Translations under genes and position numbers: made by a program
The notes under the pieces: generated by a model
The model's input: the letters and a program-made list of their open reading frames with translations, nothing else
Database searches by the model: none
What the model was told of the DNA's origin: nothing
Part shown: piece by piece, positions 45,191 to 51,673 of the stretch
Layout of the letters: every line of letters starts with the position of its first letter
How positions within the stretch are numbered: position 1 is the stretch's first letter
Origin: Roseburia inulinivorans DSM 16841
GTDB lineage: Bacteria > Bacillota > Clostridia > Lachnospirales > Lachnospiraceae
Reading direction: 5' to 3'
Assembly: GCF_000174195.1 (NCBI RefSeq)
Contig: NZ_ACFY01000152.1
Span: 1-56,212 of the forward strand
DNA length: 56,212 nucleotides

Positions 45191-45925
45191 CTATCTGTCA
45201 CTATGTTTCATTATTATTTCTTTAATATGTTTCTTCCAATCAACTATGTTGCGTATACGAGGATAAGCAACCTCATAAAGTGGGTGTCCGTCTGCTAATA
45301 GGCATCCTTCCCCTTGATGATAAATTTTGTCGGGTAATTCTTCCCCTGCAAAAATCATCCCCTTTTGCTCCTTACTCATTCTGCCAAGCCCCAGCATTAT
45401 CATAAAATTATCTCTTGCTCCGTTTGAAAAAAGACTGGCATCTGCTCTCTGGGTTACTATCCATGTCCCATAGCCAATACCTCTGCCAAGCATCAAAATT
45501 TCCGCAATTGCTCCTAAAATATCTCCTGCTCTCTTTGTCTTATCTCTTTTGTCACAGAATGTCAGATAATTTATCATAGCAGGGTATTCGTCACACACTA
45601 GAAGATGCCGTGCTGTGCCTTGTCCTTGTTCTCTGGCATTGCAAAAACTTTCATAATATGCCATTACGCCCTCATAGCAATCATTACCACTGTAGTAATG
45701 TGGATAACCCTTCAAAAAAGCAAAATCTTCTGAGTTTTTAAAATCACAGAAATATACCTTAATATCTGGTTCATCCTGCAACAGGCATCCGAGAAGGTAA
45801 AGAAGTGCATAGGACTTCCCCGAACCACTTGAACCTGTTATTAATGCGTGGCAATGACTGCTTAACGGTAAGGCGAGGAGCACCGGCGGTTTTCCACCGG
45901 CTCCTGTTATATACCCCCATATCAT
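45191..45925 (-). CDS. FtsK/TcpA-like DNA translocase ATPase
   Basis: A 244-residue cytoplasmic ATPase: Walker A GSSGSGKS (31-38), Walker B LLVCDEYP with Asp112-Glu113, a later Gln/Arg motif WIVTQRADASLF and GARDNFMIMLGLG. This matches the motor domain of FtsK/TcpA coupling proteins but lacks their membrane domain. The upstream gene, overlapping by ATGA, encodes two membrane helices and may supply it. Expected to pump element DNA during transfer. A filamentous-phage-type assembly ATPase is a less likely alternative. Confidence 0.82.
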   Translation of the reverse strand: MIWGYITGAGGKPPVLLALPLSSHCHALITGSSGSGKSYALLYLLGCLLQDEPDIKVYFCDFKNSEDFAFLKGYPHYYSGNDCYEGVMAYYESFCNAREQGQGTARHLLVCDEYPAMINYLTFCDKRDKTKRAGDILGAIAEILMLGRGIGYGTWIVTQRADASLFSNGARDNFMIMLGLGRMSKEQKGMIFAGEELPDKIYHQGEGCLLADGHPLYEVAYPRIRNIVDWKKHIKEIIMKHSDR

Positions 45926-46614
45926 ACTGGATTGCTCCAGTTTGCATCCGGTACAGCGTTATTGTTATCTGCACCTTGCTGATTTAGTTGTATCTGATGC
46001 AGATATTCTGCATATGTCGGAGATGCAAACACAGCTTGAATAATAAAGGTATTTCCCACATCCTCTATTACATCAATACAAACTGCATCATACCAGTTTC
46101 CATATGCATCCATGTAGTTTTGCATTTGCAGGGTAGGAAAATTGCCTGCACCAATCAGCCTTGCACATACAGATTGAAACAGTGCTTTAAATTCCAACAG
46201 GTCTGCTGTCTGATACTGCATCCTTATATCTGCCTTATCCAGTTTATACTGGTAAAAACAAATATTATGCGCCAGTATGTAATGACCTCCCGGTATTTCT
46301 ATTTCCTGTAAAATCCGTGGTACAACCGCACCAATATCCGGGGCTACGGTTTTTGCCGTCTGATACATGATGTTACGCATAATCGGGTATCCCCTTTCTG
46401 CCTGTACCTGCAGTTCTGCAAGAACCGGGTCAACTGTCGGTACATCCTGCACGGCACTTTCCGCTTTTTTCTTATCCATTTTTGATTTAACATAAGCATA
46501 AAGCCATAGGATAACACCACCAATCACGACCCATTCAATGTGATAGTTGATTAGGTAAGCTATTAACCATGCAAGGGAGCCCCCGAGCAGTACAAGCCCG
46601 CTAAGTGAACCCAC
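45922..46614 (-). CDS. Membrane protein paired with the FtsK-like ATPase
   Basis: A 230-residue protein with two membrane helices in residues 3-42 (separated by a short His-containing turn), a basic KSKMDKKKAE stretch and a soluble alpha/beta domain of about 170 residues ending in a Gln/Asn-rich tail. Its stop overlaps the ATPase start (ATGA). It may be the membrane half of a split TcpA-type coupling protein. No family recognised. Helix count and operon position support a transfer role, but this is inference. Confidence 0.6.
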   Translation of the reverse strand: MGSLSGLVLLGGSLAWLIAYLINYHIEWVVIGGVILWLYAYVKSKMDKKKAESAVQDVPTVDPVLAELQVQAERGYPIMRNIMYQTAKTVAPDIGAVVPRILQEIEIPGGHYILAHNICFYQYKLDKADIRMQYQTADLLEFKALFQSVCARLIGAGNFPTLQMQNYMDAYGNWYDAVCIDVIEDVGNTFIIQAVFASPTYAEYLHQIQLNQQGADNNNAVPDANWSNPV

Positions 46615-46625
46615 AAAGAGCAGGA

Positions 46626-46730
46626 TTATTTTCCATATGCTCTTTGTTTCTTTGTTTTTTCAAAACTTTCCCAGAACCAACTTATAGGAAATGTTAAGAG
46701 TGAAATTAGTTTTTCAAACAGCCATGTCAT
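46626..46730 (-). CDS. 34-residue amphipathic small protein
   Basis: MTWLFEKLISLLTFPISW followed by FWESFEK and a basic tail TKKQRAYGK. It begins inside the stop codon of the upstream gene (ATGA overlap) and ends 11 bp before the next gene, so it sits tightly in the operon. Trp- and Leu-rich, it probably lies on or in the membrane. It might be a transfer accessory or a coat-like peptide. The sequence does not decide. Confidence 0.5.
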   Translation of the reverse strand: MTWLFEKLISLLTFPISWFWESFEKTKKQRAYGK

Positions 46731-47068
46731 GCCATCACCTCCACTCCGTCAGCACTACAGGAGAGAGCATACTCTCCGCTGTTGGTGCGATAGAACTTTC
46801 CAGAAAGGTTTTTAAACTTAATCTTGACTTTTCCTTTCTGTAGATCAAGTTCTTCCGGTGTCATAACAGGCTTTGTACCGGGTACTTTTACAATAACTTT
46901 TTCAAAGTTATTTTCCGGAAATACCACTTCATATTTTATGTGTGTCTGTGTATCCATACGTTTACCATTTTGGTATTCATACCCAGGCAGTATCCTAAGC
47001 AAAATTCCTGCCGCATCATTACTTCCTGTAATTTGTAATGCAATTAAAGTTAAATCTGTAATATTCAT
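46727..47068 (-). CDS. Small beta-rich protein, first gene of the replication operon
   Basis: A 113-residue soluble protein, mostly strands (YEVVFPENNFEKVIVKVP, KVKIKFKNLSGKFYR, GEYALSCSADGVEVM). GGAGG lies before the ATG at 47068. Size, position ahead of an ATPase and rep, and strand content resemble the small single-strand-binding proteins of rolling-circle elements. No diagnostic motif is visible, so I leave the function open. Confidence 0.6.
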   Translation of the reverse strand: MNITDLTLIALQITGSNDAAGILLRILPGYEYQNGKRMDTQTHIKYEVVFPENNFEKVIVKVPGTKPVMTPEELDLQKGKVKIKFKNLSGKFYRTNSGEYALSCSADGVEVMA

Positions 47069-47253
47069 TTTATTTACCTCCAATTTTTTTTCTGGTATAC
47101 TTAATCTAAAACATGTTATGCAAAAAAGTTATTATACCTGCTGTTATCACCCCCCTTTAGGCGCCCTTTGTTTTTGTACACCCTCAGCGTACACCAAAAA
47201 TAGACTATAAAAAGTCCTATTTCATCAATAACTTTTTTGGCTTTTTTCATTGC

Positions 47254-47282
47254 AAAACATGATATCTTGATATTTTGTTATA
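47254..47282. promoter_or_regulatory. AT-rich inverted repeat between divergent element operons
   Basis: CAAAACATGATATC and GATATTTTG form an imperfect palindrome near 47257-47281, just before the 316-residue gene. A related AAACATGTTAT occurs near 47108. Possibly the operator for an element regulator. The rest of 47069-47315 shows no gene. Confidence 0.35.
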
Positions 47283-47315
47283 CCAAAATGCATTATTAAA
47301 AGGAGTTTTTTAAGA

Positions 47316-48266
47316 ATGAACAATCAGACTGTAAATGAATTGCAAAAATGTGCTAAACTGAATAAATATTTTTGGAATGGTTTATTCGCTGTAATTTATG
47401 AAGAAAGAAGATATGAAATACCAATAGGTGCATTAACCGCCGGAGAAGATGAAAATTATTGGATACATGAAACAATCTCAACAATAAAAAACTACTTATC
47501 ATGTAAACATGTGTTAGATTTTTCACGATTTAAAGAATTTTGCAGTGGTATTCATTGTAATATTTTGGATAGACATTTTATAGAACTGCTTCCCCTTGTC
47601 AATAAAGCATATGCTTATTTGGAAGAACAAGATTTCACTAATGGAAAGGTATCCAAAAGCAAAAAGTACCGTCAAAAAATATTAGAGCAGGCGGACATGA
47701 TAAATGACGATACTTATATGTTGGAGCAACAAATTGCACAAGACGAATGGGAACACGCAAAAATTTTAGAGATATTCAATGACCTAACCGAAAAAGAATT
47801 ATCCTTGCTATATCTAGTTGCAGATGGTTACAAATATACACATGGATGCGATGATTTCTTTATGGAACATTTTTTCCAGTTGAACGAAAATGGACAGGCT
47901 TTATTCAAAGAGGCTCTTGAGGTTGAGTATAGCCAACAGAACAATTCCATCGACGATGAAATGTGCATGTTTTGCCGAATAATGGCAGTAGAAAAAAACA
48001 CTAATATAAAAGCTATAACCCCGAATATGCTTTATGAAAAATTAGAGAAAATAGGATTTTCTTCACCCGAAGATGCCCAAAAACTAAAAAACTATAGATA
48101 TGCTGAAACTGATACGTGGGTAGTATTAGAACTCTTCCACAAAGTTATGCTTGCATATGCAGACGAAAATATTGAAGATTTACCTTTTGGAGAAAAAGAC
48201 TGCTTGCTGATACTGTTAAATTGGTTGGTAGATATTCCTTCATTGAGAAAACAATCAGCTATGTAA
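47316..48266 (+). CDS. Unknown 316-residue cargo protein
   Basis: A soluble, nearly all-helical protein rich in acidic residues, with no membrane segments, signal peptide or recognised motif. Features include a CKHVLDFSRFKEFCSGIHC stretch with three Cys and a long middle helix (MLEQQIAQDEWEHAKILEIF). AAAGGAG precedes the ATG. It is divergent from the replication operon and ends at a strong terminator. Position in the accessory half of an integrative element suggests a host-interaction or defence-type cargo, but nothing in the sequence proves it. Confidence 0.7.
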   Translation: MNNQTVNELQKCAKLNKYFWNGLFAVIYEERRYEIPIGALTAGEDENYWIHETISTIKNYLSCKHVLDFSRFKEFCSGIHCNILDRHFIELLPLVNKAYAYLEEQDFTNGKVSKSKKYRQKILEQADMINDDTYMLEQQIAQDEWEHAKILEIFNDLTEKELSLLYLVADGYKYTHGCDDFFMEHFFQLNENGQALFKEALEVEYSQQNNSIDDEMCMFCRIMAVEKNTNIKAITPNMLYEKLEKIGFSSPEDAQKLKNYRYAETDTWVVLELFHKVMLAYADENIEDLPFGEKDCLLILLNWLVDIPSLRKQSAM

Positions 48267-48290
48267 GAACTACAATAATATATTATTGAA

Positions 48291-48320
48291 AAGGATGCGC
48301 AATCACGCATCCTTTTTTGT
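48291..48320. terminator. Terminator between the 316-residue gene and the RHH gene
   Basis: AAGGATGCG (48291-48299) and CGCATCCTT (48306-48314) form a perfect nine-pair stem followed by a T run for the plus-strand gene. The minus-strand RHH gene ends inside the loop. Confidence 0.85.
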
Positions 48321-48461
48321 ACTCTGATTTTTCACATATTCTTTTAATGCCAAATTGATATACTGGGAAAAGGAGCGATCATCCTGTTCTGCCAATTCTT
48401 TAAGAACCTCAATCAAATCTGTATCCAATGTAATGCTCACTTTTGTTTTTAATGACTTCAT
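48303..48461 (-). CDS. Ribbon-helix-helix (CopG/Arc-type) repressor
   Basis: A 52-residue protein: MKSLKTKVSITLDTDLIEVL, then KELAEQDDRSFSQYINLALKEYV. The strand KVSITLD and the helix-turn-helix with S-x-S-Q-Y-I are classic for the RHH fold. AAAAAGGAG precedes the ATG. It is divergent from the next small gene, with tandem AAAGTAGGAT repeats between them that could be its operator. It could be an antitoxin or an element copy regulator. Confidence 0.82.
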   Translation of the reverse strand: MKSLKTKVSITLDTDLIEVLKELAEQDDRSFSQYINLALKEYVKNQSTKKDA

Positions 48462-48510
48462 AAGCACATCTCCTTTTTTCCTACAATATAGCAGTATTCA
48501 CTATAATATA

Positions 48511-48545
48511 TTGACTAATCGCTTAAAGTAGGATAAAGTAGGATT
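48511..48545 (+). promoter_or_regulatory. Tandem operator repeats and promoter
   Basis: AAAGTAGGAT occurs twice in direct tandem (about 48525-48544), a spacing typical of RHH dimers. A TTGACT (48511-48516) lies just upstream and could serve as -35 for the plus-strand gene at 48572. Confidence 0.5.
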
Positions 48546-48571
48546 ACAAAATTAAACAGGAGGTAATCAAT

Positions 48572-48760
48572 ATGAATATTGATCATGCGAGAAATTCCCC
48601 AGATTATGGAATTTTAGAAAGCTACATTGAGGACGACAAACGAGGACACAATCTAACAGAAGATGCTTTTAGGGTAAATCATGTAAATGAAATTATTAAA
48701 CAGTCTCCCGAAGTTTGGAAGGCTGCCAAGGAAGACTTTGAAATATATCAGAATTGGTAA
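48572..48760 (+). CDS. Small acidic protein, divergent from the RHH gene
   Basis: A 62-residue soluble protein with ARNSPDYGILESYIEDDKRG and a C-terminal helix (VWKAAKEDFEIYQNW). AGGAGG lies nine bases before the ATG. Not recognised. It could be the partner of the RHH protein, but its composition is not toxin-like, and the divergent layout is unusual for toxin-antitoxin pairs. Confidence 0.55.
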   Translation: MNIDHARNSPDYGILESYIEDDKRGHNLTEDAFRVNHVNEIIKQSPEVWKAAKEDFEIYQNW

Positions 48761-48808
48761 CATACTACAGAATACTAATATACCCTCATAAAATAGGAGA
48801 ATACCAAA

Positions 48809-48859
48809 ATTAAAAGAATACTATCAATATTTATTTTAACAATGTTAGATTGTATATAA
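48809..48859 (+). other. Possible vestigial lipoprotein leader with ATT start
   Basis: AGGAG (48795-48799) is followed nine bases later by ATT and a short reading, IKRILSIFILTMLDC, then stop. This looks like the signal peptide of a lipoprotein whose ATG became ATT and whose body is lost. The next lipoprotein starts 30 bp later. Confidence 0.3.
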
Positions 48860-48881
48860 AACTATAACCACAAAGGAGAAG

Positions 48882-49649
48882 GTGGAATATGAAAAAAATT
48901 TTATTTTAGTAACAACAATGTTGACAGTATGTCTATCATTAACAGGTTGCCATATGAAGCACGAATGGCAGGAAGCCACCTGTACACAACCACGGACCTG
49001 CACTATAGGTGGTGAAACAGAGGGTGAACCTCTGGGACACACATGGGCGGACGCTACCTGTACCGAGCCAAAAACTTGTAGTGTATGCGGAGAAACGGAG
49101 GGACAACCTCTGGGACATACATGGATAGATGCTACCTGTACCGAGTCAAAGACCTGTAGTGTATGCGGAGAAACGGAGGGACAACCTCTGGGGCACACAT
49201 GGATAGATGCTACATGCACCGAACCAAAGACCTGTAGTGTATGCGGAGAAACGAACGGAGAACCGATTGAACACGATGTCATTTATACAACGGGAAAATG
49301 CCGGGTTTGTAACCAACAGATAATCGAAGTGGAAGATATTAAAGCAGGAGATATTGAAAATTATTTCGATATTGCATACACGAGCACCGCTGAATCTCCT
49401 TGCACAATATCTGTAGAGCCTAAAGATGGAGGTTATAAGTATAGTAGTGGGTATATCTCTTTGAAGATATATCAAGGCGAAAAAAAGACGTACGGAAGTC
49501 CAGCAAAATATGCCAATACATTGCGAGAAACTACATCTATTAACCTTGATGAAAACGGATATGGCTCAACTGAAGTAACATTCCCCGATTATGGATATCA
49601 TATTCGCTTTGAAATAGATAATGTCGCTATTCGTCGCTATAAAGAATAA
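48882..49649 (+). CDS. Surface lipoprotein with Cys-rich repeats (start frameshifted)
   Basis: Reads as 255 residues from a GTG at 48882. The signal peptide core and lipobox LTGC (residues 20-23) are clear. The natural start is probably the ATG at 48889 after AAAGGAGAAGG. It is one base out of frame, and one extra A in the A7 run (48892-48898) would give a normal MKKNFI start. After the lipid Cys come four units of 26 residues with the pattern PLGHTW, DATCTE, KTCSVCGETEG (four Cys per two units, zinc-ribbon-like). A beta-rich C-terminal domain of about 120 residues follows (GDIENYFDIAYTS to the end). Similar repeats occur in Firmicutes surface proteins of unknown ligand. Confidence 0.7.
   Translation: MEYEKNFILVTTMLTVCLSLTGCHMKHEWQEATCTQPRTCTIGGETEGEPLGHTWADATCTEPKTCSVCGETEGQPLGHTWIDATCTESKTCSVCGETEGQPLGHTWIDATCTEPKTCSVCGETNGEPIEHDVIYTTGKCRVCNQQIIEVEDIKAGDIENYFDIAYTSTAESPCTISVEPKDGGYKYSSGYISLKIYQGEKKTYGSPAKYANTLRETTSINLDENGYGSTEVTFPDYGYHIRFEIDNVAIRRYKE
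48951..49262 (+). repeat. 78-bp tandem repeats in the lipoprotein gene
   Basis: Four copies (first one diverged) of a 78-bp unit encoding 26 residues. The last three are nearly identical at DNA level (GTAGTGTATGCGGAGAAACG recurs). Recent expansion or slippage is likely, and copy number may vary between strains. Confidence 0.85.
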
Positions 49650-49742
49650 TCATCAATCATTACACACAAGAATTTTTACAAAATCGAATTACATTTGCCG
49701 TCTTGTTTTTTCACTTATGAAAAGGCTGAAGGAGGTCGGATA

Positions 49743-49937
49743 ATGCAACCCACGATAGAGATGGAATTTGAATACGCCTACAATGTGTGGAAAAAAACAA
49801 AAGAGTTGGCTGATGAAACAGTTAAATCGCTAAAGTCATGTTATCAGCGCACTTCTGGAAAGGAAATTGATAAAGCATCACAAGCCTACCCTATTGAATT
49901 TCTAAATTATATTGATACTAGATTAAGAGACTTTTAA
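49743..49937 (+). CDS. Small helical protein near the right end of the element
   Basis: A 64-residue soluble protein, mostly helical (FEYAYNVWKKTKELADETVKS), ending in YIDTRLRDF. GGAGG lies before the ATG at 49743, so I use this start rather than the upstream one. Unrecognised. A strong terminator follows at 49983. Confidence 0.55.
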   Translation: MQPTIEMEFEYAYNVWKKTKELADETVKSLKSCYQRTSGKEIDKASQAYPIEFLNYIDTRLRDF

Positions 49938-49982
49938 TATCCTAGCAATAAAAGCTATTCAATCCAATACGTCAAACAAAAC

Positions 49983-50016
49983 AAGGAGTGTTTCAAAGTA
50001 CAATGAAACACTCCTT
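49983..50016 (+). terminator. Strong terminator at the end of the element
   Basis: AAGGAGTGTTTCA (49983-49995) and TGAAACACTCCTT (50004-50016) form a perfect 13-pair stem with an eight-base loop. Confidence 0.8.
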
Positions 50017-50060
50017 CTCCTTGTTCTTCTATCAGCACAACTACTTTCCCTTTTGATTTT

Positions 50061-50100
50061 ACACCATTTACTACACCATCTTGTTAATAAATTACACCAT
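50061..50100. repeat. Putative integrase arm sites, right end
   Basis: Three direct copies of ACACCAT (50061-50067, 50073-50079, 50094-50100), the first two 12 bp apart. They match the two copies near attL. The DNA between them and attR (50101-50187) has no gene. Confidence 0.55.
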
Positions 50101-50184
50101 TTTGCAGTAAGTTACGATACTTCTCGATTTTCTGAAAATTGCTGTATTCTGCATAAAATCAAGGTTTTCAGGAATTATGAAGCA

Positions 50185-51384
50185 CTACTTCTCATCCACT
50201 ACTTGAAAAATAAAGAACTTCAGATAATAGCTTTCATCCGCCGCCCACAAAATCGGATGATCCGGTGCCTGTGTACGGAATTCCACCTGACGGAGTCTCT
50301 TGTGTGTTGCCTTGGCAGCCTCTTTCACAGTCTTTGCGAGAAGATCCTGCGTCATAAAATGAGAGCACGAACAGGTGGCAAGATAACCGCCATCTTTCAC
50401 TAACTTTAAGCCCTTCATGTTAATTTCACGATAACCTTTGATCGCATTTTTTGTCGCCTCGCGGGATTTTGTGAACGCCGGCGGATCTAAGATGACTACA
50501 TCATATTTTTCTCCTGCCTGTGCGAGTTTTGGAAGTTCATCCAAAACATTTGCCTGACGGAAATGCACGGTGTTTTCCAGATGGTTCAATCTCGCATTCG
50601 CCTCTGCCTGGCTCACTGCATATTCGGAAATGTCAAGTCCGGTGACATCTGCAGCCCCGACGATTCCTGCATTCAGTGCAAACGTTCCCATATGTGTAAA
50701 ACAGTCTAAAACTTTCTTGCCTTTGCAGATACGCTGCATGGCAAGACGATTGTATTTCTGGTCGAGGAAAAATCCTGTTTTCTGGCCATTCGCGACATCG
50801 ACCATATAATGAACGCCGTTTTCCACGATCTCCACATTCGTGTCAAACGCATCCCCGATGAAGCCTTTTACTTTGGAAAGCCCCTCTTTCGTTCGCTCAT
50901 TTGCATCGCTCCGCTCGTACACGCCGCGGATTTTGATACCGTCCTCTGCCAGAATTTCTTTTAAAAAGTTCACGATCGTTTCCTTGAACTGCTCCATGCC
51001 AAGTGCCAGACACTCGACCACGAGCACATCCTCATATTTATCGATCACTAAGCCCGGCAAAAAATCAGCCTCACCGAAAATAATACGGCAGGAAGAAGTA
51101 TCTACGGTTGTCTTGCGGTACTCCCATGCATTTTTCACACGCATTTTCAAAAATGATTCGTCGATCTCCTGATCCGGTTTTCTCGTCATCATGCGGATAC
51201 GGATTTTCGAGTTCTGGTTGATAAATCCTTTTCCCATCGGATATCCGTCAAAATCATGTACAGTCACGACTTCTCCGTTTTTGAACCGTCCTGTAATGGT
51301 GTCTATCTCATTGTCAAAAATCCACGCACCGCCCGCTTTGATGGTACGTCCTTCCCCTTTTTTCAATGTCACAATTGCACTCAT
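50185..51384 (-). CDS. rlmI: RlmI-like 23S rRNA (cytosine-C5)-methyltransferase
   Basis: A 399-residue class I SAM methyltransferase. An N-terminal PUA domain (1-80; GRTIKAGGAWIFDNEID) binds RNA, an EEHUD-like linker follows, and the Rossmann core (200-390) has VLDCFTHMGTFAL, the adenosine-binding GLDISEYAV, VILDPPAFTKSR and the catalytic Cys region ATCSCSHFM. The length matches the RlmI family. The integrative element uses its last codons as target, yet the frame and C-terminal FFIFQVVDEK are preserved. Which cytosine is modified is inferred from family only. Confidence 0.88.
   Translation of the reverse strand: MSAIVTLKKGEGRTIKAGGAWIFDNEIDTITGRFKNGEVVTVHDFDGYPMGKGFINQNSKIRIRMMTRKPDQEIDESFLKMRVKNAWEYRKTTVDTSSCRIIFGEADFLPGLVIDKYEDVLVVECLALGMEQFKETIVNFLKEILAEDGIKIRGVYERSDANERTKEGLSKVKGFIGDAFDTNVEIVENGVHYMVDVANGQKTGFFLDQKYNRLAMQRICKGKKVLDCFTHMGTFALNAGIVGAADVTGLDISEYAVSQAEANARLNHLENTVHFRQANVLDELPKLAQAGEKYDVVILDPPAFTKSREATKNAIKGYREINMKGLKLVKDGGYLATCSCSHFMTQDLLAKTVKEAAKATHKRLRQVEFRTQAPDHPILWAADESYYLKFFIFQVVDEK
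50188..50222. other. Attachment site, rlmI side (attR)
   Basis: Direct repeat of 42398-42432. It lies in the last codons of the rlmI-like gene. The element's copy now supplies the gene's 3' end (TAG instead of TAA) and keeps the protein intact. Confidence 0.85.
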
Positions 51385-51673
51385 GTCAGCTCTCCTTATT
51401 TAAAATCTTTCTCTCACTGTTTTTTCTGTCATTTCCACTCTATCGGCATATTTTAGCATGGTTTTCTGCGGTTCACAAGATTTATGATGACTCCACCTGA
51501 TTTTCTTTATAATCCACGTTTGTAGTTTTATAAAAAAGTATTTCTCTTCTTGCAAAATATCTCCTGACTTACGATAATAAAGACAGGGAATGCTTTTTCG
51601 TGCTGTTTCACGAATTTGCTGATCTTCCATGATAAAACACTGGATCATTCTGATTTTGAAAGGTAAGACTCTT

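Larger units (their letters stand above)
42398..50222. mobile_element. 7.8-kb integrative element with CRESS-type Rep, inserted at the rlmI 3' end
   Basis: Bounded by direct repeats of about 35 bp (42398-42432 and 50188-50222, two differences), each encoding the same end of the rlmI-like protein, FIFQVVDEK plus stop. Inside, integrase lies next to the left repeat. Xis, Rep, a coiled-coil protein, a hairpin origin, an FtsK/TcpA-like ATPase and three small genes follow on the minus strand. A cargo region on the plus strand carries a 316-residue unknown, a lipoprotein and small proteins. No conjugative pore genes or relaxase other than Rep are seen, so it is probably a mobilisable element or a replicating plasmid-like or ssDNA-phage-like provirus. 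Confidence 0.85.
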
